Shown here one piece after another: positions 1 to 12,000 of a stretch of 64,000 nucleotides of DNA (position 1 is the stretch's first letter; each line of letters opens with the position of its first letter). Source of the stretch: Asterias amurensis (lineage: Eukaryota; Echinodermata; Asteroidea; Forcipulatida; Asteriidae); assembly GCF_032118995.1 (NCBI RefSeq), contig NC_092665.1:10644512-10708511 (forward strand), in the 5' to 3' direction. The notes under the pieces were generated by a model, which had not been told where the DNA came from, did no database searches, and worked only from the letters and a program-made list of their open reading frames with translations. The position numbers were made by a program, and so were the translations under genes.

Positions 1-80
1 ACAAATTCCACTCATCAAAACACTATATATTAGTGACAAAAACTTTATTTTGAAAAAATACCACTTCCAGGTGACTTTAA
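1..80. mobile_element. Family D palindromic element, right end only
   Basis: The window opens inside a TTAA-flanked element; only its right end is present, finishing in CCAGGTGACTTTAA. The same end closes the fuller copies at 17750-18570 and 36955-37539, which share the poly-T-rich stretch and the AAATACCACTTCCAGG box. Confidence 0.75.
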
Positions 81-350
81 ACATTCTTGTTAAATTTATG
101 TAGTTTTTTTGCTTGGGTAAAACAAGCCATCAATTAATAAATAGCCCAAACAAACATTTGAGATTGCATTAAATATTGATTATTTGATTATTTTGTTGGT
201 GAATTTTTTGAAAAACATTGGACATGGTAAATATAGGAGATCAAGTGTGTTATTGCAATGCTTTGTCATTGTTATTGATTACAAATCTGAGTCGCACAAG
301 GCATTTCTTATTACGTGAACAATAGTTTCCTGCATACCTGGGCCCAATTT

Positions 351-536
351 CATAGAGCTGCTAAAGCGCAAAAAGTTGCTTAGCACAACAAAAATTATGT
401 TTACCGAAGTAAGGTTACCAGCCCAACTACCATTTCATACGTACCATTTGTGACTGGTATCCTGCTCATTTCTGATTAGCAGACAATTGTTCAGCAACTA
501 TTTTCTGCTTTAAAGCAGCTCTATGAATTTTGGCCC
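351..536. mobile_element. Family E palindromic element (GGCCCAATTTCATAGAGC ends)
   Basis: The two ends are inverted copies: GGCCCAATTTCATAGAGCTGCT on the left is matched by AGCAGCTCTATGAATTTTGGCC on the right. Related copies or halves lie at 8211-8490, 10963-11057, 13706-13877, 24207-24346 and about 52006-52040. There is no coding capacity, so this is a MITE-like hairpin of unassigned superfamily. Confidence 0.7.
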
Positions 537-3500
537 TGATCATGCTGATGATACATGTACTTCAAGGAGGGCAATAGAAGCAAGCCCTTATTTTATAATG
601 CACATGGAAGTCATTTGAGTAGGGCGCCCTCGCCTAGTACTTTTTTTCTGAAACAATTGTTAAAAGTTTAATGTCATTTGAACACAACCTTTCTGAGTTT
701 AGCATTTTGATTTATATTGAAATTAAAAAGCCAGGAAATAATGCATTTTTATGTATAAAAAAACATTAATTTAAAATAAAAACCAAGCAAAATTCCAAGT
801 TTGTAATTTCTGAACTCTGAAAAACAACAACAATGCAATATCTAAAATACATATAAACTGGGTTGATCATGTTGATAACTACCGTACATGTACATGTATT
901 ACAAATTTAAGTGTATCGTAGGAGGTCCTGTTTCCAAAGTGTCCCTAAAACTGAGGCAAATCTTTCACCTCTCTGCACGCGATTTAAACAGTCCCTAGAT
1001 AAAAAAAATTGTGGTTTGACTTGCCAAGCAAAGAGTCTCCTCTCCCTTGACCAAACCTAGAAACATGTATGGCTCCACTGTTTAACTGCACTTGTTAATG
1101 CAATAGTTTTGGTATTTTGGGCATTTCTACAAGGTAGAAAAAAATATGTCATAAAGTTGGGGCCATATAAAAAAAATTGCCCACCGAAAAAGTTTCATCA
1201 AACACTTTTCAATTCACAACTCCTGATGATCAAATCATGTGACTGACATTCTGCTGAGCATTCTGGAAACAAAATACAGAGGCGTAAAGAAGCCATGTGC
1301 CTTATAAAGATGTATATCATTTTCTAATATATTTTGAGAATTTGTTTTTAACCCTCATATTATTATTATTACTATTAATATTACAATTTAAACATAGGCT
1401 TGGTGATTCAATCAGGCCCCCTATCACGATCACTGTTTATTTATACACTTTATTAAAAATGTTCAGAAAAGTAAAAAGACAAAAAACTAATTAAAAACCA
1501 GATTTGAAAGCCAAGAATTATTTATACTTTTTTGTGTGTGCAAATTACCATGTAATTTTTTAAAATGTAATAAGTTTTTTTCAATAAAATGAAAACAACT
1601 GCTGGCTATAGAGTCATACACAAAGTCTTACAGAACACTTGTGGTCACTGCAGATGTTTCTTCCACGTATGGCTTCACCGGAAAATAAAAACAAATGGGA
1701 TGCTGTTAAAGTCATCGAAGATCGGTGCGTGGTGTGAAAATTTCAATGTCCATCAAGTTTTAATATTAGTATGCAAACTTCTTATAAACAAATGAAGGTA
1801 ATTAGGGCATCAGTTGATATATTATGGCATCATTATTTTTTTCCAATTCAAAGAAAAAGACATAGGGCAGTCTTGGCCTAAATACCTTGAAAACAGGACA
1901 GGGCAAGGGGAGGATATAAGTTTATTTTATCCCAATTAAATTTATGTAATAATATCATGAAACAAACAACACTAGTCTCATCAGATATGACAGATGAAAT
2001 ACAAAACGTATTAGTATATATAAAATTAGAAGTTTAAATTTAGTTACAAAATAAAATAAAACAAAAGCTAGATTAACATAACAATACACAACAAATGAAA
2101 ATGATGTGGCTGCCACCACAAATACACTATATTATAAAATACAGTTAATGGACTAACTATCTACAACAGTTCTTTAAATTAACAAAATAACTTATACACT
2201 TTACAAATAATTTACAGTCAGACATAAAATAGTTAAACTCTACACTACCATATCGGCCGCATATCTTTCCCATGTAATAAATGCAATGGTACCCTCAAGC
2301 GCTATCTGCGCTATACCCGCAACACCAGGCATCCACCATTGCCCTATTTAGAAAACTAAATTTGGCACGTACGCCAAGATAGAAGTGCACACCCAAATAT
2401 GTAACCGGCTTCACAAAACTGACAAAAACCTCTAAAGAAAAAAAAAAGCATACTCTCAAACTTAGCAAATTTAAACATCGAATTATAAACAACTGTAGTG
2501 TTGAATAAAAAACATTTTAAAGACCTAGTTTACCTTTTTTTGTTGATAATCACAAAGAGTGTTCGAGCTTTTCTCACGGCTGATCTGGATTTTTGAGGCA
2601 GAGAGACCGGTAGGTTGCAACCTTTCACCCTTGACCTTTAATGGGATTTTAATATTTCAAAATTGTTAAAATAATCAAAAATATATAATCTAAATAAATA
2701 ATTTTAAATTAACAAACCCTAATGTAAAATAATGTTTTAATGAATGTGTTAATTATATTGTGGAACTTGCCAAAATGCAGATGTAAAAATTTCTTGCGGT
2801 GTTCAGAAAAAAATAACTGTCTGGAACGAGGTCACTACGTGGAACATGAAAGAGTAGAGTTTGATCCAAAAAGTGGTTCACATTGGTAACGTTAATCTTA
2901 CTTTTTCTACGTGAGCTATACTTTTTCTGTACTTGTAGTTTACACCGATAATATAGATGTATTTTGACTGTATTTTATTCTCTCAATCTTTTCAGTAAAT
3001 TCAGTTAAGTATAAAAAACTTAGTGTTTTTACCGCTGTGCATCGTCGTGTACGTAAAAATCTGCATCATGGTGCATGCATCATCCTAGACCTAGTTGCGA
3101 TAACGTAACCCTCCTGCCGACGGCGTAGCCGGAGGGTTACGAAGCAAACACAATGTGTGCAGGGCGAAATGGTTAAAAACGTTCAATTTCGACAGCTAGT
3201 CAGCAGATTTGCTGCATTTTTACCACTTTTAAAAATCATGACAAAAATTCTAGAAACATGAACTTGATCCTCAATAGTCAATGACAATGTGAATAGGCAG
3301 TTTCATCAAGTTGATTGTACGTGTACCAAAACACACACACACACAGGCACAGCCCCGAAAAAAAAGAACGAAATGTATTAAATCATAACTCACATTTTGT
3401 ACAACTCATAACTATGAGACTTGACAGCAGGCAGGAGCATTCTCTCCTCGTGCTTACATTTTAAAAATATTCGAAATCGGATGAATAGTTTCGGAGATAT

Positions 3501-4939
3501 TGTAAAAAAAAGAGAGCAACAACAAAAAAAAGAGGCTTGGCCTGGCGTGCAGCGCCCATTCGTTTGTGCATGACGTAAACTTTGAACCCCGTGGACAACG
3601 GATTTCGGAAATCTTCGGAAAGCGCCGAAGAAGCCCGAAGACGTTTTTTTTGCGATGCGGGAGCACATGTTTACACAAAATGAGATAACGATTACATCAT
3701 CGTGTAGCCGATAAAATTCCGCACATCATACAGCTAGTCGCATAGCTTTTACCATAAAAACCTATTTTTGTCGGCGTTTTCTATTTTTTGAATCAAGATT
3801 TCTTCCAGAGACAATCATCAAAATTGAATGCGACTTTGTCAGTGCTAATTCCCATACTTTTAAGTTAAAATTGTGAAAATTTGGTGTAATTTGATTATGT
3901 TTTCTTCTCCCGCAGAAAGGTTTTGTTAGACCACTTCTTGCAAAGTTGTCCTAAATACGCACGATTGTACATGTACGTTGTACTCGTACATCTTCGTGTT
4001 TCCGTGATGTGCCACCACAAGAGGGCATGTGTTACAATAAGTTTGATAGGCCGGGGCTCTAATAATAGAAAGCTGGAAAGGTGCCCGATCTTGTTTCTTT
4101 GATAATTTCTACGTTCTGAATTGATAATAACAGACTGCTCATCTTGAGTCAAAAGAAACTAGTATTGTTACATACTTTTAAAGGCCTATACTAATTTAAA
4201 CGAAAGTTGAACAAAAAAATTGATTGTATATAGCCATTGGTTTTTAGAAATTGTCTTTGTAAATATAACAAAAATAATCGATGTATACCAATGCCTTCAT
4301 CCTCAAGTTTTTTAAAGATTGTTCTAAATTTTTACTGTGTTAATGCTACAATTTTAAATCAAAGGATCAACTGATCCTAAATTAAAGAAAACACCAGTCA
4401 TAAACTCTTTAATTTTATTCCATTCTGGTTAATTTAATAATGCTATTTGTTGACATAATTAATAAAGAATATTCACACAAACACCTGCAAAACTTAACAC
4501 ATATTTAATTTTTATAGTTAACAATTTCCCCCACGATGCCGCTCCTCAGTTTTATTCACAAAATATCACTTTTTGCCGTTCATAAAAAATCATACTAGCG
4601 CCTCCTCAAAGCACAGTTTGTAAACCTCCCCAGTGATAGAGGGCGCTCGCCTAGTGTGCGCCCTCTATTGCCATAGGCTGTGCATTAAACTTGGCCGTGG
4701 CCGATATGAAGAAAAACATAAGAATTGAACTTGAACACGGGTACGTTTTTTTCACGATCCTCGTTCATTAAAAACGGTATATCTCTGCAACCAAACATCT
4801 GATTTCAAAATTTTAAATTGATTTTTACTTCTAAGAATACACCTTAACAGACCACATCTTGTCAGAGAAAAAATCACCTGCATTAAATTTGACTGAAACA
4901 GCCTAATGTGAATGTCTATTCAATTTCAAAACACCATTG
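537..4939. other. Gene-free stretch
   Basis: I see no exon with a recognisable protein. Open frames here are short, AT-rich and low-complexity. The stretch holds a short (AC)n tract near 3332-3345 and the small hairpin at 3105-3140. It could include the 3' UTR of a neighbouring gene outside the window, but nothing in the sequence settles this. Confidence 0.5.
3105..3140. repeat. Short hairpin with perfect 10-bp arms
   Basis: GTAACCCTCC and GGAGGGTTAC are perfect inverted repeats around a GC-rich loop (TGCCGACGGCGTAGCC). The context is AT-rich non-coding DNA. A terminator role is not expected in an animal genome; it may be the tip of a degraded palindromic repeat. Confidence 0.5.
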
Positions 4940-5424
4940 AGGAAATAATTTGAAGAAAAGGCACAAAATCTTACCAGATTCCCGAGCGAAAGACCCAGGT
5001 TGAAAATTCGAACCTGAGGGTTCGGCTGTTTGTGCACGTCACGGACTCGGTTGCTGTGTGTGGTGCATTCTGTATCCCTGCAACTGTGCAGCCGTAGTCT
5101 TGTACACGCAGTGAGATGCGGAAATTTGATAAACAGAGCGCCCGCTTACGTTCGATTATAACAAGCCTGTACAGTTTTTGCCGTGCATAGATCGGAACGT
5201 TGGTTGTGTGTGACCGCGCAACATCAATGGTCTTGGAACCAAGACTATGGCTGCACAGTTACCGGGATACACAATAACAATGCACCACACGCAGCGCTGA
5301 GTCGTTGACCCCGGTGACGTGCACACAAGGCCGTAGCTCCGCCCCCTCAGGTTTGAATTTTCAACCTGGGTCTTTCGCTCGGGAATCTGGTAAGTTTTTG
5401 TGCCTTTTCTTTAAATTACTTCGC
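4940..5424. mobile_element. Long palindrome (MITE or foldback) upstream of RER1
   Basis: The left arm, starting about 4940, reads AAGGCACAAAATCTTACCAG and then CCCGAGCGAAAGACCCAGG. The right arm ends with the reverse complement (CCTGGGTCTTTCGCTCGGG, then CTGGTAAGTTTTTGTGCC). Pairing continues toward the centre, with GTGCACGTCAC and GTGTGGTGCATT blocks on both sides, so nearly the whole 485 bp folds on itself. No coding sequence is present and superfamily is not assigned. Confidence 0.75.
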
Positions 5425-5768
5425 GCACTTACGCGTACGCGCGCTGCAAATGTATCAATTTTGAGTGCGCGCGTTTAACATGTGCGCGCATATAAACTGA
5501 CGCCGAGCTCATGCGTGCGTTTTAATGAACAAGGAACAGCTATCGTCCAATCATTTGCCTCCTTTGACCCCAGTGAAGGCGCTGAACAGATCATTATTTA
5601 AAAGAGTCACTGGTCTCAAAGATCAGTAATGTGATTAACGCACGAAAGAGATGGGAACCAAAAGCTCAAATACGGCCCCTGAACATGTGTGGAAGTATCG
5701 CCGAGAGAAAAGTCACAAAATTTGGAAATTTTTAGCCGTTTAATTCGCTTAAAAAGGTATTTATTAAT

Positions 5769-5952
5769 GGGAGTAACAGTGTTCGTACCCGGTCTTCACT
5801 GTGTGATAATGACCTTGGTTGGTGGCTGGCGCTGTTAATGGACCTCGCCTCCGGCTCGGTCCGTTAACGTCCGGCTCGCTCCGTTAACAGCGCCAGCCAC
5901 CAACCCGGTCATTACCACGCAGTGAAGACCGGGTACTCGCACTGTTATTCCC
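5769..5952. mobile_element. Hairpin element in the RER1 5' region
   Basis: The left arm carries ACCCGGTCTTCACTG and GTTGGTGGCTGGCGCTGTTAA. The right arm is the near-perfect reverse complement, ending GTTATTCCC. The hinge is GC-rich with repeated CCGGCTCG/CCGTTAAC blocks. It lies 115 bp before the RER1 start codon, so it may be in the promoter, the 5' UTR or a leader intron. Confidence 0.75.
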
Positions 5953-6067
5953 TAATTAATATCAGTAGTAATAGTAATAATAATGTATTTGTACAAATGG
6001 GAAAATTTCTCCCTGTGATTTTTACCATTGCAGCTGGTTTATTAACGTCTGATCAGAAATTGCAGCC

Positions 6068-9000
6068 ATGGACGGCACGGCAACCACTCCTAGCGATTCA
6101 TCGCCCAGCCAGCCTGGCTTCATAGTGAGATTCTTCAGAGGGATTGGCATGGTAAGAGAAGTTCTAATAATTGATAATAATATCGATACCCAAGCTTATT
6201 GCAGCCAAATATAAATCATTCATTGGTTTTGATATTATGACGGTATCGGGGTAATAATCTTGGCCGAGTTTTAGAGCTGCTAATGCTGCATTAACCTTGG
6301 CAGTTCCCAATCATGGTGTTAGCCAGAAGAGTGTCAGGGTGTCTAGATCTGTCATTTATATGTAAATGTATTGTAAGTGAACAATTTGGATACTCAGTTT
6401 TTCAATTTTAAGCAAATTTGGACACCCTTGAAGACTAAATTCTGGCTGACACCTTGTCTCCAAATTTCTATTCAGGAAGTTTATAGGATGGTACTGCTGG
6501 CCCAAGTAACATTGGCCCTCTCATGCCTGTAGTAAAGTGCAAGGGAAAAAGGGGTTTGTCCGTTGTGCCTCACACTTATGGTGATCTCCTGTTCACAACG
6601 AGGAATGATATTTGACTCATGCTTAATTGCATGACACGTATGGTAGTTCTTGGAGTGTCAAGTTGCTGTTGAAGGCTCAAAGCGTTTAAGGCTGCATGTA
6701 CACTGTATGTGTTGCGAGTTAACCTACAAGTACATTCAAGGTTCAAGGTTCATTTTATTTACCACAGTATCAACAAATAAAATACATTATCGCTCAAGAG
6801 CGATCAGTTTAAAGACACTGGACACTATTGGTAAATGTCAAAGACCAGTCTTCTCACTTGGTGTATCTCAACATATGAATAAAATAGCAAACCTGTGAAA
6901 ATTTGAGCTCGATTGGTCGTGTCGGAGTTAAGAGATAACTATGAAAGAAAAAAACACCCTTGTCACACGAAGTTGTGTGCTTTCAGATGCTTGATTTCGA
7001 GACCTCAAATTCTAAACTTGAGGTCATAAAATCAAATTCGTAGAAAATTACTTCTTTCTCGAAAACTACATCACTTCAGAGGGAGCCGTTTCTCACAATG
7101 TTTTATACTATCAACCTCTTCCCATTACTCGTTACCAAGTAAGGTTCTATGCTGATAATTATTTTGAGTAGTTACCAATAGTGTCCACTGCCTGTAAAGA
7201 ATACAACACAGTAAAGATACATGTATATCAAGATGAAAATAAATATGATGCCGCAGAGGGATCCACTAAGAAGCAGAGCTTATAGACAATGGTCCCTAAA
7301 AGACATTGTACGCCATGAAGATTATGGATGCCCATCAAATTATGAATGCCATTTGTCAGATAGGATCAGACGAAGAAAATGGACATTACAGTAAAAATAT
7401 CAAATAGAAATGTACGTTCTAACCCATTTGAGAAAATGACTGTAGATTGTCCTTTTGACATTATGAATGCCTAGCTTGGTGTACGTGTTTTACTGTTTTA
7501 CCGGCGTTATATCCATATATGCATTCACACATTAAAGGCATTGGGGGTGGTTTTCACAAAGAGTTAAGACTAGTCTTATCTCGAGTTAGGCTGATCTACT
7601 CGGACTAGCCTTTAGTTTTTAATATCTCCTAGGACTAGTCCTATTGTACGCTAGGACTAGTCCTAACACTCTCTGTGAAATCGTCTGACTGGACACTTTT
7701 GGTAATTACTCAAAAGAATTGTTGGCATAAAAAATTACTAAAGGTAAAGGTGTCCAGGGGTGGATTTCACAAAGGTAGTCCTAACTTAGGACTAGTCCTA
7801 GACAATGCTAAGAGATAGGACTAGTCCGGAGTTAGGACCAGTAACTCATCCTAACTTAAGACTGGTCCTATCTCTTAGCATTGCCTAGGACTAGTCCTAA
7901 GTTAGGACTACCTTTGTGAAATCCACCCCTGGGGTAGATTTCACAAAGAGTTAGGACTAGTCTTATCTCGAGTTAGGACCAGTTGCTCGTCCTAACTTAG
8001 GACTATCCATGCAATTTGTATATCTCCTAGGACTAGTAGTTACATTAGGACTAGTCCCAACTTTTTGTGAAATCGACCCCTGCCTTTAAGAGAAAACGTG
8101 TTGATTAACCTCCCTAATATTGGACTACATGTACATGTAGTCACTGTGTATTAACACGTGGCATTTGTGCTTCTGTTGCTACAAAAATGCTTTTCTGCAA
8201 GGATCCTAGAGCCCAATTTCATTCAGTTTTCCGGCACAAGATCGTTTCATGCAGAGAAATATTGCTTACCAGGAAACAGGAAACAGTTTACCAGCCCCCA
8301 AAATAATGTGATGTATCATGATTGTGACTGGTATACAAAAATTATGAAAATATTCGCATTTTCACAGAGCTGTTTAAGCAGCAGGATACCAGTCACAAAT
8401 TGTACTTGTGACATGGTAGTTTTGTTGGTAACGTAATTCTGCTAAGCGTAATTCTCTTTTTGTGCTTAATGAGCTTTATGAAATTGGGCCTTAGTGCTAA
8501 GATTCTACTAACCATTTGGTATATGACTGGCCTATGTAGGTTTTATTTCATATTCCATTCCAGAGATACCAAGTTCTTCTGGACAAGTCAGTACCGAAGC
8601 CAGTACTCAGATGGGTCATCTCAGCCGTCTTGTTAATCATTTATGTACTCAGAGTATTTCTTCTTCAGGTAAGACTTTGAAATAAACTATTAGGAGAATG
8701 ACAAGCACAAAAACACAATGTCTACAGACAAAAGTGCTCTGGCAGTTACATGGCGACCACTGGGGCCAGTGGTTTTTTCAGCTGCCCTAGTCCTGGCCTT
8801 GCTGCCCCTTCAAAAAATTTAATTTTTAAATTTTCCGATATCATGTTTGTTGCAATGTGAACAGGGCCTTGCCCTCAGTCACAAAGATGAACTTCAAAGC
8901 CTGAAACCGGGAATCTGAAGATCCCGTGTAGTGTGTACTGTGTAAAATACAAATGAAATAACTCAGTTACTCTTATCGCTGAAGAGAAGGGGTTTGCCCT

Positions 9001-12000
9001 GGTGTTTCTGGCAGTGGTTGCTGAATGCATCACAGCACCTTGTAAACCCTTATTTAATGCTACATAAGACCAGTCTTATGATTCGAAAATATAAAGAACA
9101 TGTCTTTAAATAGGATGTGTAACTTTCCATGGTGGAAATACAATATGGAAAGCAGGCTGATGGAAAGGTTTGCGGTAACACCATGTAATGACTATCTCTA
9201 AAGATAGACGATCAGAGCATACTGATCGAAACGTCCAGTTGAAACCAACGGTTTATTTCAGAACCACCCCAACTCATTTAGAGATAGGCTTTACATGGTG
9301 TTACTGCAAACCTTTCCATATCCTATTTAAATATTCATCTGTATTCAATCGCCTTAAGTTCCTTATTAGTAGATACTGTAATAGAAACGCTGTTAATATT
9401 TTGTATGATTTGTGTTCCCAGGGTTGGTACATTGTGACGTATGCGCTTGGGATATACCATCTGAATCTCTTCATTGCCTTTCTGTCACCAAAGATTGATC
9501 CTGCTCTAACCGATGATGGTGGTATGCCTTAAACCTAACCATCCCAAAAACCTCTTTATATCCTCTTTGCCAAAATAAAGTAGTGGGAAGAAACTATAAG
9601 GGCTGTAGGCCCAAATAACAACTAGGGTTGGGCAATTAGTTGTGCCTCAAATAGTTGGGATTTAAAAATCAAGGTGAAAATATTTTACTTTTTTGTTCAT
9701 TTTTTTTAAGCTGTACTGTGCATCCTAAGTGTTTTATTTCATGATTTTCATCAATTGGATTGAATTTATTTTCATTCGTTTTGGTCTTTATTTGTGCATA
9801 TTTGCCCACAATTTGCACAAATTGCGAGCTTGAGCATTATGCATGGGAAGAACCCTGGGTATATTCGTATGAAACTGATTTCAAGTGAGCTTTCAGACGG
9901 AAACTATAACTCAGTTTTGATAATTTTACATCTGAAGTTCTGACGAGACAGATTGTGGTCTGTTTCTGAGCTTTGCTCTCATAAGTCAATTAGATTCAGA
10001 AGATCGCTTACTCATTCCCATCTCTGTAATATAGCACCATGTCCATTTCAGCATAAACTTATTCATCATATTCATACTTGAGGTTGAGGGTCAGTGGTCA
10101 GCCAGCACCCCTTGAATTGTTCATTTGTTTTTGTGTTTGTTTAGTGGAGGATGGTCCTTCATTGCCAACAAAATCCAACGAGGAGTTTAGACCTTTCATC
10201 CGGAGGTTACCAGAATTTAAATTTTGGTGAGTGAAATAATTTGAGTTTTGGGGATTAAAGTTAAAGGCAGTGGACACTATTGGTAATTACTCAAAATAAT
10301 TATTGCCATAAAACCTTACTTGGGAACAAGTAATGGGGAGAGGTTGATAGTATAAAACATTGTGAGAAACAGCTCCCTCTGAAGTGACCTAGTTTTGGAG
10401 AAAGAAGTAATTTGATTTCAAGACCTCAAGTTTAGAACTTGAGGTCTCGAAATCAAGCATCTGAAAGCACACAACTTTGTGTGACAAGGGTGTTTTTTTC
10501 TTTCATTATTATCCCGCAACTCTGACGACCGATCGAGCTCAAATTTGAACAGGTTTGTTATTTTATGCATATATTGAGATACACCAAGTGAGAAGACTGG
10601 TCTTTGACAATTACCAATAGTGTCCAGTGTCTTTAACCAGAAATAGGGATTACAGGGTTCTCCCCACCTTGGTTGACGCCAGAAAAGCCAACTGGCACTT
10701 AAGATTCCCCAACCACCATTAGAAGAATTTCCCTTTTTTCCAACCACCACACATTTTTTCAAATTGCAAAATTACACTGCATTTTCCTTCTAAAGGTTTT
10801 CAGTTTGATGATTACCTGAAGCCATAAATTTTGAGGGCTTGTTTGATTTCAGTCTATTTATATGATCTACCATGTACAAACTGTTCCATCTCGCAATGGT
10901 TTCCAGGGCTTGTGCGTGTGCCTACTCCATGTTACTAGGCATTCTATACTTACACAGCTAGTGCAGAAATTTGGCGCTTGCCGTGCAAGCGGAGAATGAT
11001 GATCGTAAGCGCATAATTTGGCGGTAAGCAAGTAAGCAGAGCCATGAAATTGGGCCCTGGTCCCGTGTGGGCCATGGGGTTTTCCTCACACATCTAAAAC
11101 TGAACACTTCTTGTTTCTTATTCACCATCCTGTTATTGGCGCCTGCACTGCTTCATGCCTATAAAATAAACAATCTGAATAAATGTTATTGTTTTGTTCT
11201 TTTCCTCTGCCTTTCTGTACAGGCTGTCTGCAACGAAAGCGATTGCCGTAGCAATGTTTTGTACATTCTTTGAAATTTTTGATGTCCCAGTCTTTTGGCC
11301 TATACTTGTTATGTACTTCATCATCCTATTCAGTCTAACAATGAAACGGCAAATAAAGGTAAGAACAGTATCATTAAAGGCAGTGGACACTGCTGCTAAC
11401 TACTAAAAATAATTGTTAGCATAAAATTTTGCTTGGTAACTAGCAAAGGACTGGAGAGCTGTTGATAGTAACAATTATTGTGAGAAACTGCTTCATCTGA
11501 GGTTAACATAGTTTTTAAGAAAGAGGTAATTTCTCACTCAGGAAAGCACACAAGTTTGTGCCCAAATTTTGTTTTTTCTTTTATTATTCTCTTGCAACTT
11601 TGATGACCAATTGAGTCAACATTTTCACAGGTTGTTATTTTACGTATATGTTGGTATGCACCAAGTGAGAATGCTGCTCTTTCACAGTTACCAAGTTTGT
11701 CAAGTGCCTTTAAAATGTTGTAAGTTTTAGTTTCAGAATTTGGTTTTTCATTTCAACCAAAATAGTTGGGTTGAGTCTTTTCAGGTATCACTTGTTCTTG
11801 GGTTTTGCTCATCTTGATGAAACTCTGTGCTTCTTGCTCAAACACACATCGCAGGAAAATGCTTAAAGACACTGGACACTATTTGTAATTGTCAAAGACC
11901 AGTCTTCTCACTTGGTGTATCTCAACATGCATATAATAATGAACCTGTGAAAATTTGAGCTTAATTGGTTGTTTTAGTTGCGAAATAATAATGAAAGAAA

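Noticed and set aside
3390-3678. 92-codon and 74-codon minus-strand frames
   Set aside because: Considered as a divergent exon, but low-complexity (Phe/Cys/Ser-rich) and without motif.
9188-9532. 114-codon frame ending in RER1 exon 3
   Set aside because: Its first part is intron and family G sequence; only the last 33 codons are the real exon.
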